From the NCBI GenBank assembly GCA_039944855.1, contig JBDUXZ010000005.1, forward strand, positions 564,676-628,675: DNA of 64,000 nucleotides, written 5' to 3'. Shown piece by piece: positions 53,901 through 61,608 of this stretch. Below the pieces are notes generated by a model that did not search any database, was not told where the DNA came from, and was given only the letters and a program-made list of their open reading frames with translations. The DNA is from Rhodothermales bacterium. Its GTDB lineage: Bacteria > Bacteroidota > Rhodothermia > Rhodothermales > JANQRZ01. How positions within the stretch are numbered: the first letter of the stretch is position 1; every line of letters begins with the position of its first letter. The position numbers and the translations under genes are program-made.

Positions 53901-54648
53901 GGTCATCGGGGTTATGCCTGATCGCCTCCCTGTGGTGGTCGATGGGGATACCCTCGCCCTCGGTGGGTATGACCTGTTCGCTCAGGCCGCCCGCGACTTC
54001 GGCGGAGCTGGCGCGACGTACGATCCCGACAATGACGGCGACGAGCAGGTCGACCCCAACCCGGCGAGTGGCAACGATTGCCGAAGCCAGAACTACTACG
54101 CGGACTTCTGCTTCCGCGCCAGCAGTACGGCTGCCCGTATCGTCGCGCCGATCGGCGGCCTCGAAGGCTTGGTCTTCGCGGATCTCGATACGGACGGCGC
54201 CACGCCGCCCGCCGGTACCACGGTCCGCTTCCTGACCTCTCCGAAGACCGACCTCCTCATTGGGGACCGGGCGGACTTCGACACGTCCACGCTGCAGTTC
54301 CAGACGCAGCAGGCTGCGGTCGCGGAAGAAGCGCTCGACTTGATCGGGATCGTGCCGAACCCCTACATGGGCGTCTCGGCCTACGAAACCAACAACCTCG
54401 ACCGCGTCGTCCGCTTCATCAACCTGCCGGACCAGGCGACGATCAGCATCTACACCGTGGCGGGCACGCTCATCCGGACGATCCAGAAGGATGGGCCGAG
54501 CCGGTCGCTGGACTGGGACCTCAACACCCACAACCAGCTTCCCGTCGCTAGCGGCATGTACCTGATCCACGTCGATGTTCCCGGCGTCGGTGAGAAGGTC
54601 CTGAAGTTTGGGGTCGTCAACCGCCGCAACCGAATCACGATCTTCTAG
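50929..54648 (+). CDS. Large secreted protein with Ca-binding-like repeats and T9SS-like C-terminal domain
   Basis: 1239 residues from ATG 50929, which has GGAG nine bases upstream; an ATG at 50920 is also possible. Signal peptide MRSYTTTLLLLFALAAGTSP. Residues about 166-195 carry thrombospondin type 3-like D-x-D-G-D-G repeats (DDDGDGLVDEGTDGVDNDGD), with more at DADGDGEVDD and DPDNDGDEQVD. A Pro run (PPPPPR) lies near 505. The C-terminal ~100 residues (GIVPNPYMGVSAYE, RFINLPDQATISIYTVAGT, WDLNTHNQLPVASGMYLIHV) are the variant sorting domain found in Ignavibacteria/Rhodothermota T9SS cargo. Likely exported and held at the surface with the receptor upstream and the barrel downstream. No enzymatic domain recognised. 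Confidence 0.85.
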   Translation: MRSYTTTLLLLFALAAGTSPLAYGQAPLPGDCQPGRAEKDLDVNNVLARMFNTGSLFFGNTTVAGDGYLVPQSSGRSPVFATGIWIGGQVDGEIRVAGATYADFEFWPGPLNDDGTLPNPSDCGEFDRIYKVSRADILAFEGGQPAAADLAAWPAELGAPVIAAPGNNFDDDGDGLVDEGTDGVDNDGDGFADERDEQERVVASIRQGAGLPIYNLAGGDRPEIVGDQGLWWIMNDLGNTHTNTLTPPIGVEVQVLAFSFARADALNDVTFYRYTVIKKSPGTLSETYFSIFSDPDLGDPADDYVGADTTLSLGFVYNADNADDGGLNGGYGATPPALGYDFFQGPIVDADGDGEVDDTLGVTRFSYFSNVGGTPTSDPNNGEEIYNYMQAQWRDGVPMTEGGDGYQTTGPLTNFAFPGDPVTEQFWSEVNIDGTGADTAPGDRRFLVTTGPFELEQGDTQTIVFGMVFAQGSNNLDSITQLRLADDIAQTAYDIDFELAAAPPPPPRCNPRSTNAQLLPGSGNCLEAIETDGRAALVWGYPTNSPNYLGRYETFDRLLSGIGASDSTYNFEAFKIYRYPTSSFATDQRELLATYDVINDVTTVIDTAFSAEIGQFVAFLALDADNTGIEYSFDLTPLGLTNYTDYYFGITALAYSELSIPKVIESAATTITVRPSNLIAGNGGSVAPSNIGQILDGVRSGGVGAGTLQARVVDPTQITGATYSVEVVEFDTGRGGADSLATTFRILRDGEPVFSGVDVFDMVRTSVDSTGVLIMPGDQRIVIDGLEFFQVEPLAIPAAFAATDDDEIANFAGNNAGIIEVANPSGEVCPQGALDTGCQFPSYLGGNTVWRSPNSTNSYVLTNPSNTIGDLERDLGSAAPEDYEIRFTEACATPNTCFAVYATPPIAPPGGDNVIASVPFELWNVGNARAGFAEDDVRMIPILRVLDDTEPVANWADSYPGTQDVIVTTRREVNNTTVTRTDTLDLPVTSRVIGVMPDRLPVVVDGDTLALGGYDLFAQAARDFGGAGATYDPDNDGDEQVDPNPASGNDCRSQNYYADFCFRASSTAARIVAPIGGLEGLVFADLDTDGATPPAGTTVRFLTSPKTDLLIGDRADFDTSTLQFQTQQAAVAEEALDLIGIVPNPYMGVSAYETNNLDRVVRFINLPDQATISIYTVAGTLIRTIQKDGPSRSLDWDLNTHNQLPVASGMYLIHVDVPGVGEKVLKFGVVNRRNRITIF

Positions 54649-54693
54649 ATCGATCGAGACGCGCCTAAGTCATCCCAAACCTGGAATCCTGAT

Positions 54694-55731
54694 ATGAAAA
54701 CGAAACTCCTCACAGCCAGCGTCTTGGTCGCATCCCTCTTCGGGCTCTGCGTGGCCGACGCGCATGCGCAGGGAGACGACCGGTCCGGTACGGCGGCGAT
54801 GGAAGAGCTGCTCGTCCCGATCACGCCACGTACCGTGGCCCTCGGCTCCGCACTCACCAGCGGTATGAGCAACATGAGCGGGGTAGAAGCGCTCCAGAGC
54901 AACCCCGCCGCGCTCATGGTCAATACCAGCACGAACGCGATGTTCAGCCGCACCGAGTACGTGGCCGACATCGGCATCAATTACTTCGGCGTCGCCCAGC
55001 GCTTCGGTAACAACAACATCGGGCTCACGCTGACGTCGTGGGACTACGGGGACATCCCGCGCCAGACGGCGGCCAACCCGGAGATCGACCCGTCCCTCAC
55101 GTGGGACGCGTCGGTGACGGTGCTCGGTGCCACGTTCGCGCGGCAGTTCACCGACCGCATCGCGGCGGGCTTCACGATGAAGGGCCTCAGCCGCCGCATC
55201 GACAACGTCAACTCCAGCGGCATCGCGTTCGACGCTGGGATGACGTACGTCGTCGGTGAGAGCGGCCTCCGCTTCGGCGTCAGCCTGAAGAACTTCGGCC
55301 CGCAGATGGAGTTCAGCGGCGACGGCCTCAACACGCCGATCACGCAGAACGGCCCGAACGGGACCGGTTCGATCGCCGGTAGCGTCGACGACCTCGGGTC
55401 GGAGCTCCCCTCGCTCCTGAACTTCGGGGTGGCCTACACGCGCCAGTTCGCCGGAGACCTCTCGGCGACGGTGCTCGGCAACTTCCGGTCGAATTCGTAC
55501 GACCTCGATCACTACGCGGCGGGTGTGGAGGTGGGGTATCAGAACCTCTTCTTCGTGCGCGGCGGTCTCAACCTCACGGCCGACCCGGACGTGACGGCGT
55601 GGGAAGTGTGGAACATCGGGGCCGGCGTCAACCTCAACATGGTCGGCAATGGGCTCGCGGTGGATTACTCCTACCGCCCCTCCGACGTGTTCAGCGGCGT
55701 CAACATGTTCTCGGTGGGCTTCACGCTCTAA
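54694..55731 (+). CDS. PorV/PorQ-family outer-membrane barrel protein
   Basis: 345 residues with a signal peptide (MKTKLLTASVLVASLFGLCVADAHA). The start of the mature part (ELLVPITPRTVALGSALTSGMSNM, then GVEALQSNPAALMV) is the PorV/PorQ (UPF0164) signature, followed by barrel strands (NYFGVAQRFGNNNIGLTLTS, FTDRIAAGFTMKGLS, LNFGVAYTRQFAGDLSATVL) and a C-terminal FSVGFTL ending in Leu after aromatic strands. Known: PorV shuttles type IX cargo from the translocon to attachment sites. A dedicated copy next to a sorting-domain protein suggests it serves that cargo (inference). Ends 30 bases before a strong terminator. Confidence 0.88.
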   Translation: MKTKLLTASVLVASLFGLCVADAHAQGDDRSGTAAMEELLVPITPRTVALGSALTSGMSNMSGVEALQSNPAALMVNTSTNAMFSRTEYVADIGINYFGVAQRFGNNNIGLTLTSWDYGDIPRQTAANPEIDPSLTWDASVTVLGATFARQFTDRIAAGFTMKGLSRRIDNVNSSGIAFDAGMTYVVGESGLRFGVSLKNFGPQMEFSGDGLNTPITQNGPNGTGSIAGSVDDLGSELPSLLNFGVAYTRQFAGDLSATVLGNFRSNSYDLDHYAAGVEVGYQNLFFVRGGLNLTADPDVTAWEVWNIGAGVNLNMVGNGLAVDYSYRPSDVFSGVNMFSVGFTL

Positions 55732-55761
55732 ACGAACATTCGCCTTCGCGGCGAGCTAGGG

Positions 55762-55795
55762 CAACGGGGTGGGCCTTGACGGGCCCACCCCGTTG
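55762..55795 (+). terminator. Strong intrinsic terminator after the PorV-family gene
   Basis: CAACGGGGTGGGCC pairs exactly with GGCCCACCCCGTTG (14 bp, loop TTGACG), followed by TTTACTTTC. It closes the receptor-cargo-PorV operon. Confidence 0.9.
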
Positions 55796-55854
55796 TTTAC
55801 TTTCTGGCCCTCGCCAATCTCTCTGCCCGGGCTGTTTTTGCTGCTCGACCGTGT

Positions 55855-58002
55855 ATGCGCTGGAGCTTCTACCTTGTCTTTTTCAGCGTGCTACTCATCG
55901 CAGCATGCCACGCGCCTTCAGGCCCGGCCGATGAGCCCACCGTGGAGGACGCATCGCCGTTTCAAAACGTGGCGGACGGCGTGGCCTACGTGGGGGACGC
56001 CTCGTGTGCGACCTGTCATGAAGACCTTTACGCGAGTTACCAGCAGCACGGGATGGCGCAGTCGCTATATCCGCTCACGCCGGAGAACGCGGTGGAACGG
56101 TACGACGGCGTCGTGATCCGCCACGAGGCCAGCGGTTTCAACTACACGGTCTACGCCCGAGACGGAGTGTTCTTTCAAGAGGAGTACCGCCTCGATGCGC
56201 AGGGCGAGAAGACCCACCGCCTCGTCCGCCGCATGGACTTCGTAGTGGGGAGCGGGACGGCGGCGCGGACCTACCTGACGGAAGAAGCAAACCATTACTA
56301 TGAGTTGCCGCTGACGTGGTACACGCAGGCCGAGCGCTGGGACTTCAGCCCCGGCTATCGCGTCTCGAACGGCCGGTTCGACCGGGCGATTCCCGCGCGG
56401 TGCATGTCCTGCCACAACGGCTTCTCCGAGCCCGTCCCGTTCGTCGAGGGCGCGTACACGGCCATCGCCGAAGGCATCGGGTGCGAGCGCTGCCACGGGC
56501 CCGGCGCGCTCCACGTCGAAGCCCGCCTCGCCGATCCGGAGCCCGCCGACTCCATCGATTACACGATCGTCAACCCGGCGCACCTGTCGCTCGATGCCCA
56601 GCTCGACGTGTGCCAGCAGTGCCACCTCAACGGGACGGTCTCCATCCTCCGCGAAGGCGAAGAGGCGTTCGGGTATCGTACCTCACAGCCGCTCGCGGCC
56701 CACGTTGCCATCTTCGACCTCGACGACGAGCGGCCCGGTACGATCGGCGTCATCTCCCACGCCGACCGGATGAAGAAGAGCGCGTGCTTCATCGAGTCGG
56801 CGTCGATGAACTGCGTGACGTGCCACAACCCGCACGAGGGGTTCCGCACGTCGGGGCCGAGTTATTTCAACGCGACGTGTCTGGACTGCCACGCCTCCGC
56901 GCCGCTACAGGAAGCGATGCCGACGGCGGAACTCCGTGAGCAGCACGCGCCCGACGCCAACTGCTTCGCCTGCCACATGCCGAAGGTGGAGGCGGACGAT
57001 GCGCCGCACTCGTCGTTTACGGACCATTTCATCCGCGTCGTCCGCGCCGAAGACCGGGTGACCGGGCAGACGGCGGAGACGGAGGGCGAGGTCGAACTCG
57101 CCAGCTATTTCCCGCGTGACGAGGAGGGCGCAGAGGGCGACGTGTACGCGGCGATGGCGTACGTCATCTACGGTCGGCAACAGATGCGGACGGACGTGAT
57201 CGAGAAAGGCGTCGCTCGGCTGGAAGAGGCGTTGCCAAAAGCGCCGCACATCAGCGAAGGGCACTATCTGCTCGGCTTCGCGCGGATGCAACTCGGCCGC
57301 GTGCAGCAGGCGATCCCCGCGCTCCGCGAATCGATCCGGCTGAAACCCGGCGTGCCGGAGCGGCTGAACACGCTCGCACAGGCGTACGAGGCGACGGGCG
57401 GCCCGCCGTCCGATATCGACCGGCTCTACCGCGAAGCGCTCGACGTGCAGCCGGCGCTCGCTGACGTGCGGGTGAACTACGGCCGGTTCCTCGAAGCACA
57501 GGGGCGGATGGCGGAGGCCGAGCGGCAATACCGTGCAGCCGTAGAGCACGAACCGTGGCTGGCGACGGCGCACTACAACCTCGGCACTGCCCTCCTGCGG
57601 ACGGGCGGCGATGGGGCCGAGGCCGTGCAGCATCTAGAGGAGGCCGTCACCTTGCAGCCCGACTACGTGGACGCGCTCGTCAACCTCGGGATCGTACGGG
57701 CGGGCGATCCCGATGCGGCGGGCGCGCTCTTCCAGCGAGCCGTCGATGCCGAACCGAACCATGCGAACGCGCTCACGAACCTGGGCACGTACCACCTCCA
57801 ACGCGGGGCGTATCGCGAAGCCGTCGATGTGCTCGGGCGCGCCGCCCGCGTCGCGCCCGGCCGTGCCGACGTGGCGGCGAATCTCGCGGCGGCATACTTC
57901 CAACTCGGCAACGCTGCCGAGGCGCGGCGCTACGCCCAGCAGGCGCTCAGCCTCGACCCCGGTCAGGCCACCGCGCGGCAGGTGCTCAGCGCCCTCCCGT
58001 AG
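55855..58002 (+). CDS. Seven-heme cytochrome c lipoprotein with C-terminal TPR domain
   Basis: 715 residues. A signal with lipobox LLIAAC (Cys about 18) anchors it to a membrane. Residues about 45-380 hold seven CxxCH heme-binding motifs: CATCH, CMSCH, CERCH, CQQCH, CVTCH, CLDCH and CFACH, in a cytochrome c554/NrfA-like layout. From about 420 to the end are eight or more TPRs (GHYLLGFARMQLGRVQQAI, LVNLGIVRAGDPDAAGALF, ALTNLGTYHLQRGAYREAV). Multi-heme plus TPR proteins occur in Planctomycetota, Acidobacteriota and Bacteroidota; their redox partners are not established. The ccm genes at 28-31 kb could mature it. It is downstream of a terminator and thus separate from the PorV operon. Convergent with ypdA, 3 bases apart. 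Confidence 0.93.
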   Translation: MRWSFYLVFFSVLLIAACHAPSGPADEPTVEDASPFQNVADGVAYVGDASCATCHEDLYASYQQHGMAQSLYPLTPENAVERYDGVVIRHEASGFNYTVYARDGVFFQEEYRLDAQGEKTHRLVRRMDFVVGSGTAARTYLTEEANHYYELPLTWYTQAERWDFSPGYRVSNGRFDRAIPARCMSCHNGFSEPVPFVEGAYTAIAEGIGCERCHGPGALHVEARLADPEPADSIDYTIVNPAHLSLDAQLDVCQQCHLNGTVSILREGEEAFGYRTSQPLAAHVAIFDLDDERPGTIGVISHADRMKKSACFIESASMNCVTCHNPHEGFRTSGPSYFNATCLDCHASAPLQEAMPTAELREQHAPDANCFACHMPKVEADDAPHSSFTDHFIRVVRAEDRVTGQTAETEGEVELASYFPRDEEGAEGDVYAAMAYVIYGRQQMRTDVIEKGVARLEEALPKAPHISEGHYLLGFARMQLGRVQQAIPALRESIRLKPGVPERLNTLAQAYEATGGPPSDIDRLYREALDVQPALADVRVNYGRFLEAQGRMAEAERQYRAAVEHEPWLATAHYNLGTALLRTGGDGAEAVQHLEEAVTLQPDYVDALVNLGIVRAGDPDAAGALFQRAVDAEPNHANALTNLGTYHLQRGAYREAVDVLGRAARVAPGRADVAANLAAAYFQLGNAAEARRYAQQALSLDPGQATARQVLSALP

Positions 58003-58005
58003 CCG

Positions 58006-58974
58006 CTACGCCGCGACGGGCTCTTGCGCTGTGATGTGCGCCATGATCTGCCGGGCGTGGATGCGGCCGTTCTCAATGAACCACTCGCTCGTGTCCATCC
58101 CGCCGCAGACGGTCCCGGCGAGGTAGAGCCCCGGCCGGTTCGTCTCGTACGTCTCCGGGTCGTGGACGGGCTTCCGCGCCGGGCCTTCGAAATCCACGCC
58201 GAGCCGTTCGAGCAGGGGGTAATTCGGCCGGTAGCCGGTGAGGGCGAGGACCCAATCGTTCGCGATCTCACGCTCGCCGTCCGGCGTCGCGAGCAGGAGG
58301 GAGTCCGCGCGGATCTCTTCGACGGTGGTGTCGAAATAGGCGGTGATCTGCCCGTCTTTGATCCGGTTCAAAAGGTTGGGGCGGATCCAATACTTCACGC
58401 TCTGCGACACGTCGGGGCCACGCACGATGAGCGTCACGTCGGCGCCGTGGCGGAGACAGTCGAGCGCCGCCTTCGCCGCCGAGTTCTTCGCGCCGACGAC
58501 GGCGACCTTCTGCCCGCTGTAGGGATACGGCTCTTTGTAGTAGTGCGTGACCTTCGGCAACTCCTCGCCCGGCACGCCCATCAGGTTCGGCACGTCGTAG
58601 AATCCCGTCGCGGTGACGATGAAGCGGCAGGCGTACGAGGCCTTCTCCGTTTCGACGGTGAAGTTGCCCGCCTCGCCTTCGGCGCGGATGACGCGCTCGT
58701 AGAGGTGGACGTCGAGCTCCTCGACCTCGGCCACGCGGCGATAGTAATCGAGTGCCTCCTCGCGGATCGGTTTGTAGCCGCGCGAGATGAGCGGGTAGCC
58801 GCCGATCTCCAGCAGGTCCGGCGTCGAGAAGAACTCCATCCCCGTCGGGTACCCGAGGAACGAGTTGATGAGCGCGCCTTTCTCGATGACGAGCGCGTCG
58901 AGCCCGGCGCGCTGCGCCTCGATGGCGCAGGCGAGCCCGATGGGACCGGCGCCGATGATGATTACGTCCCGCAT
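58006..58974 (-). CDS. ypdA: YpdA-type bacillithiol disulfide reductase
   Basis: 322 residues. Thioredoxin-reductase-like flavoprotein with two nucleotide sites: FAD VIIIGAGPIGLACAIEA (4-20) and NADPH VAVVGAKNSAAKAALDCL (about 155-172). It lacks the CxxC of thioredoxin reductase. Features of YpdA: SFLGYPTGMEFFSTPDLLEIG, TATGFYDVPNLMGVPGEELP, HYYKEPYPYSGQKVAVVG and LYLAGTVCGGMDTSEWFIENGR. Known: YpdA reduces oxidised bacillithiol with NADPH. This fits Bacteroidota and Rhodothermota, which use bacillithiol-type thiols. Start ATG 58974. Confidence 0.92.
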   Translation of the reverse strand: MRDVIIIGAGPIGLACAIEAQRAGLDALVIEKGALINSFLGYPTGMEFFSTPDLLEIGGYPLISRGYKPIREEALDYYRRVAEVEELDVHLYERVIRAEGEAGNFTVETEKASYACRFIVTATGFYDVPNLMGVPGEELPKVTHYYKEPYPYSGQKVAVVGAKNSAAKAALDCLRHGADVTLIVRGPDVSQSVKYWIRPNLLNRIKDGQITAYFDTTVEEIRADSLLLATPDGEREIANDWVLALTGYRPNYPLLERLGVDFEGPARKPVHDPETYETNRPGLYLAGTVCGGMDTSEWFIENGRIHARQIMAHITAQEPVAA

Positions 58975-59038
58975 GGGGAAGCCTCGGTGGAATTCGTGGA
59001 GCGCGTTGAACGGGCGGGGAAAGCCGCCTGTTTCTACT

Positions 59039-59533
59039 TCACGTGCGCTTCCCGTTGCCGGGCCGCGGGGCGCGCCGCTGCTGAAAAAACCCCCGAAGGA
59101 GGTCCGCCGCCGCGTCCGCCTCGACGCCGGAGACGACCTCGACCTGGTGGTTCAGGCGCGGGTCCTGCGGGATCGTGTAGAGCGTGGACGACGCGCCGAA
59201 CTTCTCGTCGAACGCGCCGAAGACGAGCTTTTGCAAGCGAGCGAGCACGAGTGCGCCCGAGCACATCGGGCACGGTTCGAGCGTGACATAGAGCGTGCAC
59301 CCGTCGAGGAACTTGGAACCGACGGTCTCGCACGCGGCCGAGAGCGCGAGCATCTCCGCGTGCGCCGTCGGGTCGCCGAGCCGCTCGACAGCGTTGCGCC
59401 CGCGCCCGACGAGCACGCCGTCGCGCACGACGACGGCACCGACGGGGACTTCGCCCTCTTCGAACGCGCGCTCGGCTTCGCGGAGCGCCTGCTTCATCCA
59501 GCGCCGGTCCGGATCGAGGAGGGAGTTCAGCAT
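59039..59533 (-). CDS. tadA: tRNA adenosine(34) deaminase
   Basis: 164 residues. Converts A34 to inosine in tRNA(Arg). Zinc/proton-shuttle motif DPTAHAEMLAL (His58, Glu60) and PCPMCSGAL (Cys88, Cys91) are intact, and FGAFDEKFGASSTLY and FFQQRR at the C-terminus are typical of TadA rather than guanine deaminase. Start at ATG 59533 before SLLDPDRRWMKQAL; Met13 is an alternative. 64 bases downstream lies ypdA on the opposite... same strand order, with no terminator between them visible. Confidence 0.92.
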   Translation of the reverse strand: MLNSLLDPDRRWMKQALREAERAFEEGEVPVGAVVVRDGVLVGRGRNAVERLGDPTAHAEMLALSAACETVGSKFLDGCTLYVTLEPCPMCSGALVLARLQKLVFGAFDEKFGASSTLYTIPQDPRLNHQVEVVSGVEADAAADLLRGFFQQRRAPRPGNGKRT

Positions 59534-59581
59534 GAGATACAGACGGCGTAGTGCGCAGGGGCAGCGGACAGCGAAGGACCC

Positions 59582-59968
59582 TCAGAACAGCGTGTTGTCG
59601 TTGGCCGAGGTTTCGGGGATGACCTGAAGCACGTCCCAGTGTTCGACGATCTTCCCGTTCGCGTCGAAGCGGAAGATGTCGATCCCGGCATAGTCATCGT
59701 CTCCGGGCCACTCCTGCAAGCAGTGGAGCACGACGTAGTCGTCCTCGGCGATTGCCCGCTTAAAGTGCACCCGCTTCCCGGGGTACTCCCGCGCCATCCG
59801 CTCGAAGTAGGCGACGAACGCCTCTTTCCCGTCACCGACGTGGGGGTTGTGCTGGATATACGTGTCCCCGACGAAGCGCTCAACGGCTTCCCGAGGATGG
59901 GATTCGTTGAACATCAGCGCGTAGAAATCCTGCGCGTTCTGCTTGTTCTGCTCCAGCCGGTCGGTCAT
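59582..59968 (-). CDS. SnoaL-like/NTF2-like protein
   Basis: 128 residues. A cone-shaped alpha+beta fold of the SnoaL group is suggested by [40 protein letters not shown] and [20 protein letters not shown]. The YIQHNP and HWD pieces are the conserved pocket residues of this family. Members are isomerases, cyclases or ligand-binding proteins; a function cannot be given. No signal peptide. It lies between tadA and arginine deiminase on the same strand with gaps of about 50 bases. Confidence 0.85.
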   Translation of the reverse strand: MTDRLEQNKQNAQDFYALMFNESHPREAVERFVGDTYIQHNPHVGDGKEAFVAYFERMAREYPGKRVHFKRAIAEDDYVVLHCLQEWPGDDDYAGIDIFRFDANGKIVEHWDVLQVIPETSANDNTLF

Positions 59969-60014
59969 ACGTCGAATCGGTAGAGTTAGGCCAAGAACAG
60001 CGTCGTGCCATTCC

Positions 60015-61298
60015 TCACGAGGTGCCGCGCAGGATGGGCATCGTCATGCAGCGCGGGCCGCCGCGACCGCGCGAGAGCTCGTGCCCCCGGAGCCGGATCG
60101 CGATCTTCTGATTCCCGTTCAGTGGATTCCCCGCGTGGTACGCGAGAAAGGCCTCGGCCTCGACGACGTGGTAGCCGTGGTCGCGGAGCGCGTCGTACGT
60201 CACCTGGTTCCGCTCGTAGCCGACGACGACGCCGGGGGCAAGGGCGAAGAGGTTCGCGCCGTCGGTCCACTGCTCGCGGCGCTGGCTGATCGGGTCGTCG
60301 CCGCCGCAGTGGATGAAGGTGTACGAGCGCCCGGTGAGCGCTTCGAGCGGGACGTGGAGGTTCGGCCACACCTTCATGTGGAACTCGTCGGGCGCGTCGG
60401 TTCCGGTGAGGTGCATCACGTTGTGGGGGTCCGCTTCGATGATCGGCGGGAACACCACGCACTCGTCCTCGCTGGCGAACGTGAACACGGTGTCGAGGTG
60501 CATGCAGTAGCGCGCCTTCGGGAGGTTCACCATCAGCACGTGCTCCACGGAGGTACGCTCCATCAACTCGCGCGTGACGGCCATCACCCCGCCCAGCGAC
60601 GTCCGCTCCGACTGCCCGATCAGCACCAGCTTCTCGTTGACGACGAGGAGGTCGCCGCCCTCGAACGACACGTCGGCCGGCAGCTCGATGATGCGGTCCT
60701 GCACCTCGGCGAAGCGCGGGTGGTAGCGGAAGATGACCCGAATGATGATGCTCTCGCGCGCCCGGGCGAGCGTGGCGGCGTGCGAGAGGATGACGTGCCC
60801 GCCGACGACGGCCGAGAGGTCCCGCGTAAACATCAGGTTCGGGAGCGGGCTCGTCGTGAGCCGCAGGCTGGACTGCCCGGTGAGGGCGAAGCGGTGCAAC
60901 TCGTCCGGCGAGAGCTTCTTCAGCTCGGCCTCGTAGGCGTCGAAGTTGCGCTCGGGCAGCCGCTTCGCCAGCAACTCGATGAACTCGTGCCGGGCGTCCT
61001 CCGCATCGAACGTCTCGCGGAGGAGGGCCGAAACCTGCAGGACGGCGTCGGGCCGGTCGACGAACGCCTCGAACAGGCGGCACATCACGTCGTGCTCCTC
61101 CTGCGCTCGCTCGGTGAAGAGGAGGTCGTCGAAGAGGAGGTCGAGCTTGTTCTCCGGCGAAACGAGCTGCATCTCCTCGCCCGGCGTGTGGACGACGACC
61201 TGCCGCAGCGGGGCCGTTTCGGAGTGGACGTGGAGGAGACGCGGGGCCTCGTCCGGGGGCGTACCCGCTGCGTCAGTCGTGGGGAGATCCGTCGGCAC
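60015..61298 (-). CDS. arcA: Arginine deiminase
   Basis: 427 residues. Converts arginine to citrulline and ammonia. Guanidino-modifying family signature: [33 protein letters not shown], catalytic His in [11 protein letters not shown], and the C-terminal nucleophile Cys in [14 protein letters not shown]. Ornithine carbamoyltransferase and carbamate kinase genes, its usual partners for ATP production, are not adjacent. A minus-strand TATTTTCC at about 61370-61363 may be its -7 box, though a terminator lies between that box and the ATG. Start ATG 61298, before the Dx[11 protein letters not shown] core. Confidence 0.93.
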   Translation of the reverse strand: MPTDLPTTDAAGTPPDEAPRLLHVHSETAPLRQVVVHTPGEEMQLVSPENKLDLLFDDLLFTERAQEEHDVMCRLFEAFVDRPDAVLQVSALLRETFDAEDARHEFIELLAKRLPERNFDAYEAELKKLSPDELHRFALTGQSSLRLTTSPLPNLMFTRDLSAVVGGHVILSHAATLARARESIIIRVIFRYHPRFAEVQDRIIELPADVSFEGGDLLVVNEKLVLIGQSERTSLGGVMAVTRELMERTSVEHVLMVNLPKARYCMHLDTVFTFASEDECVVFPPIIEADPHNVMHLTGTDAPDEFHMKVWPNLHVPLEALTGRSYTFIHCGGDDPISQRREQWTDGANLFALAPGVVVGYERNQVTYDALRDHGYHVVEAEAFLAYHAGNPLNGNQKIAIRLRGHELSRGRGGPRCMTMPILRGTS

Positions 61299-61325
61299 AG
61301 TCAGCGTGGTTTATATCCAGCAGGC

Positions 61326-61360
61326 AAAAAAAGGGCAGCCGCTGCACAGGCGCGGCTGCC
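61326..61360 (-). terminator. Intrinsic terminator of the small membrane protein gene
   Basis: On the minus strand GGCAGCCGC and GCGGCTGCC pair over 9 bp around a 9-base loop and are followed by seven T residues (61332-61326): a classic intrinsic terminator, 31 bases after the stop at 61391. Confidence 0.88.
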
Positions 61361-61390
61361 GGAAAATACGGGAAGGGCGGCGGCGTGCGG

Positions 61391-61585
61391 TCAATACCGC
61401 CTGCGCTTGTTGGCGAGCAGCTCGATGAACCGCAGGATCGCCGCGACGACGAGCAGCAGCAGCAGCAGTTTCAGCCCCATCCCCAGCAGCACCGTGCCGA
61501 TGCGGAGGAGCAGCACCAACAGCGAAAACGCCACCATCAGCACGATGGCGACGAGGATGAACTGCAGGATGCGTTGAATCGTCAT
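61391..61585 (-). CDS. Small membrane protein of unknown function
   Basis: 64 residues. Two hydrophobic helices (about 5-27, ILQFILVAIVLMVAFSLLVL, and 34-55, LGMGLKLLLLLLVVAAILRF) with a basic tail NKRRRY. Not recognised. Bracketed by a perfect intrinsic terminator downstream and the kelch-like gene 23 bases upstream, so it is likely translated in that transcript. Confidence 0.6.
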   Translation of the reverse strand: MTIQRILQFILVAIVLMVAFSLLVLLLRIGTVLLGMGLKLLLLLLVVAAILRFIELLANKRRRY

Positions 61586-61608
61586 CGGGAGGCGATCGGT
61601 CTGGGAAA

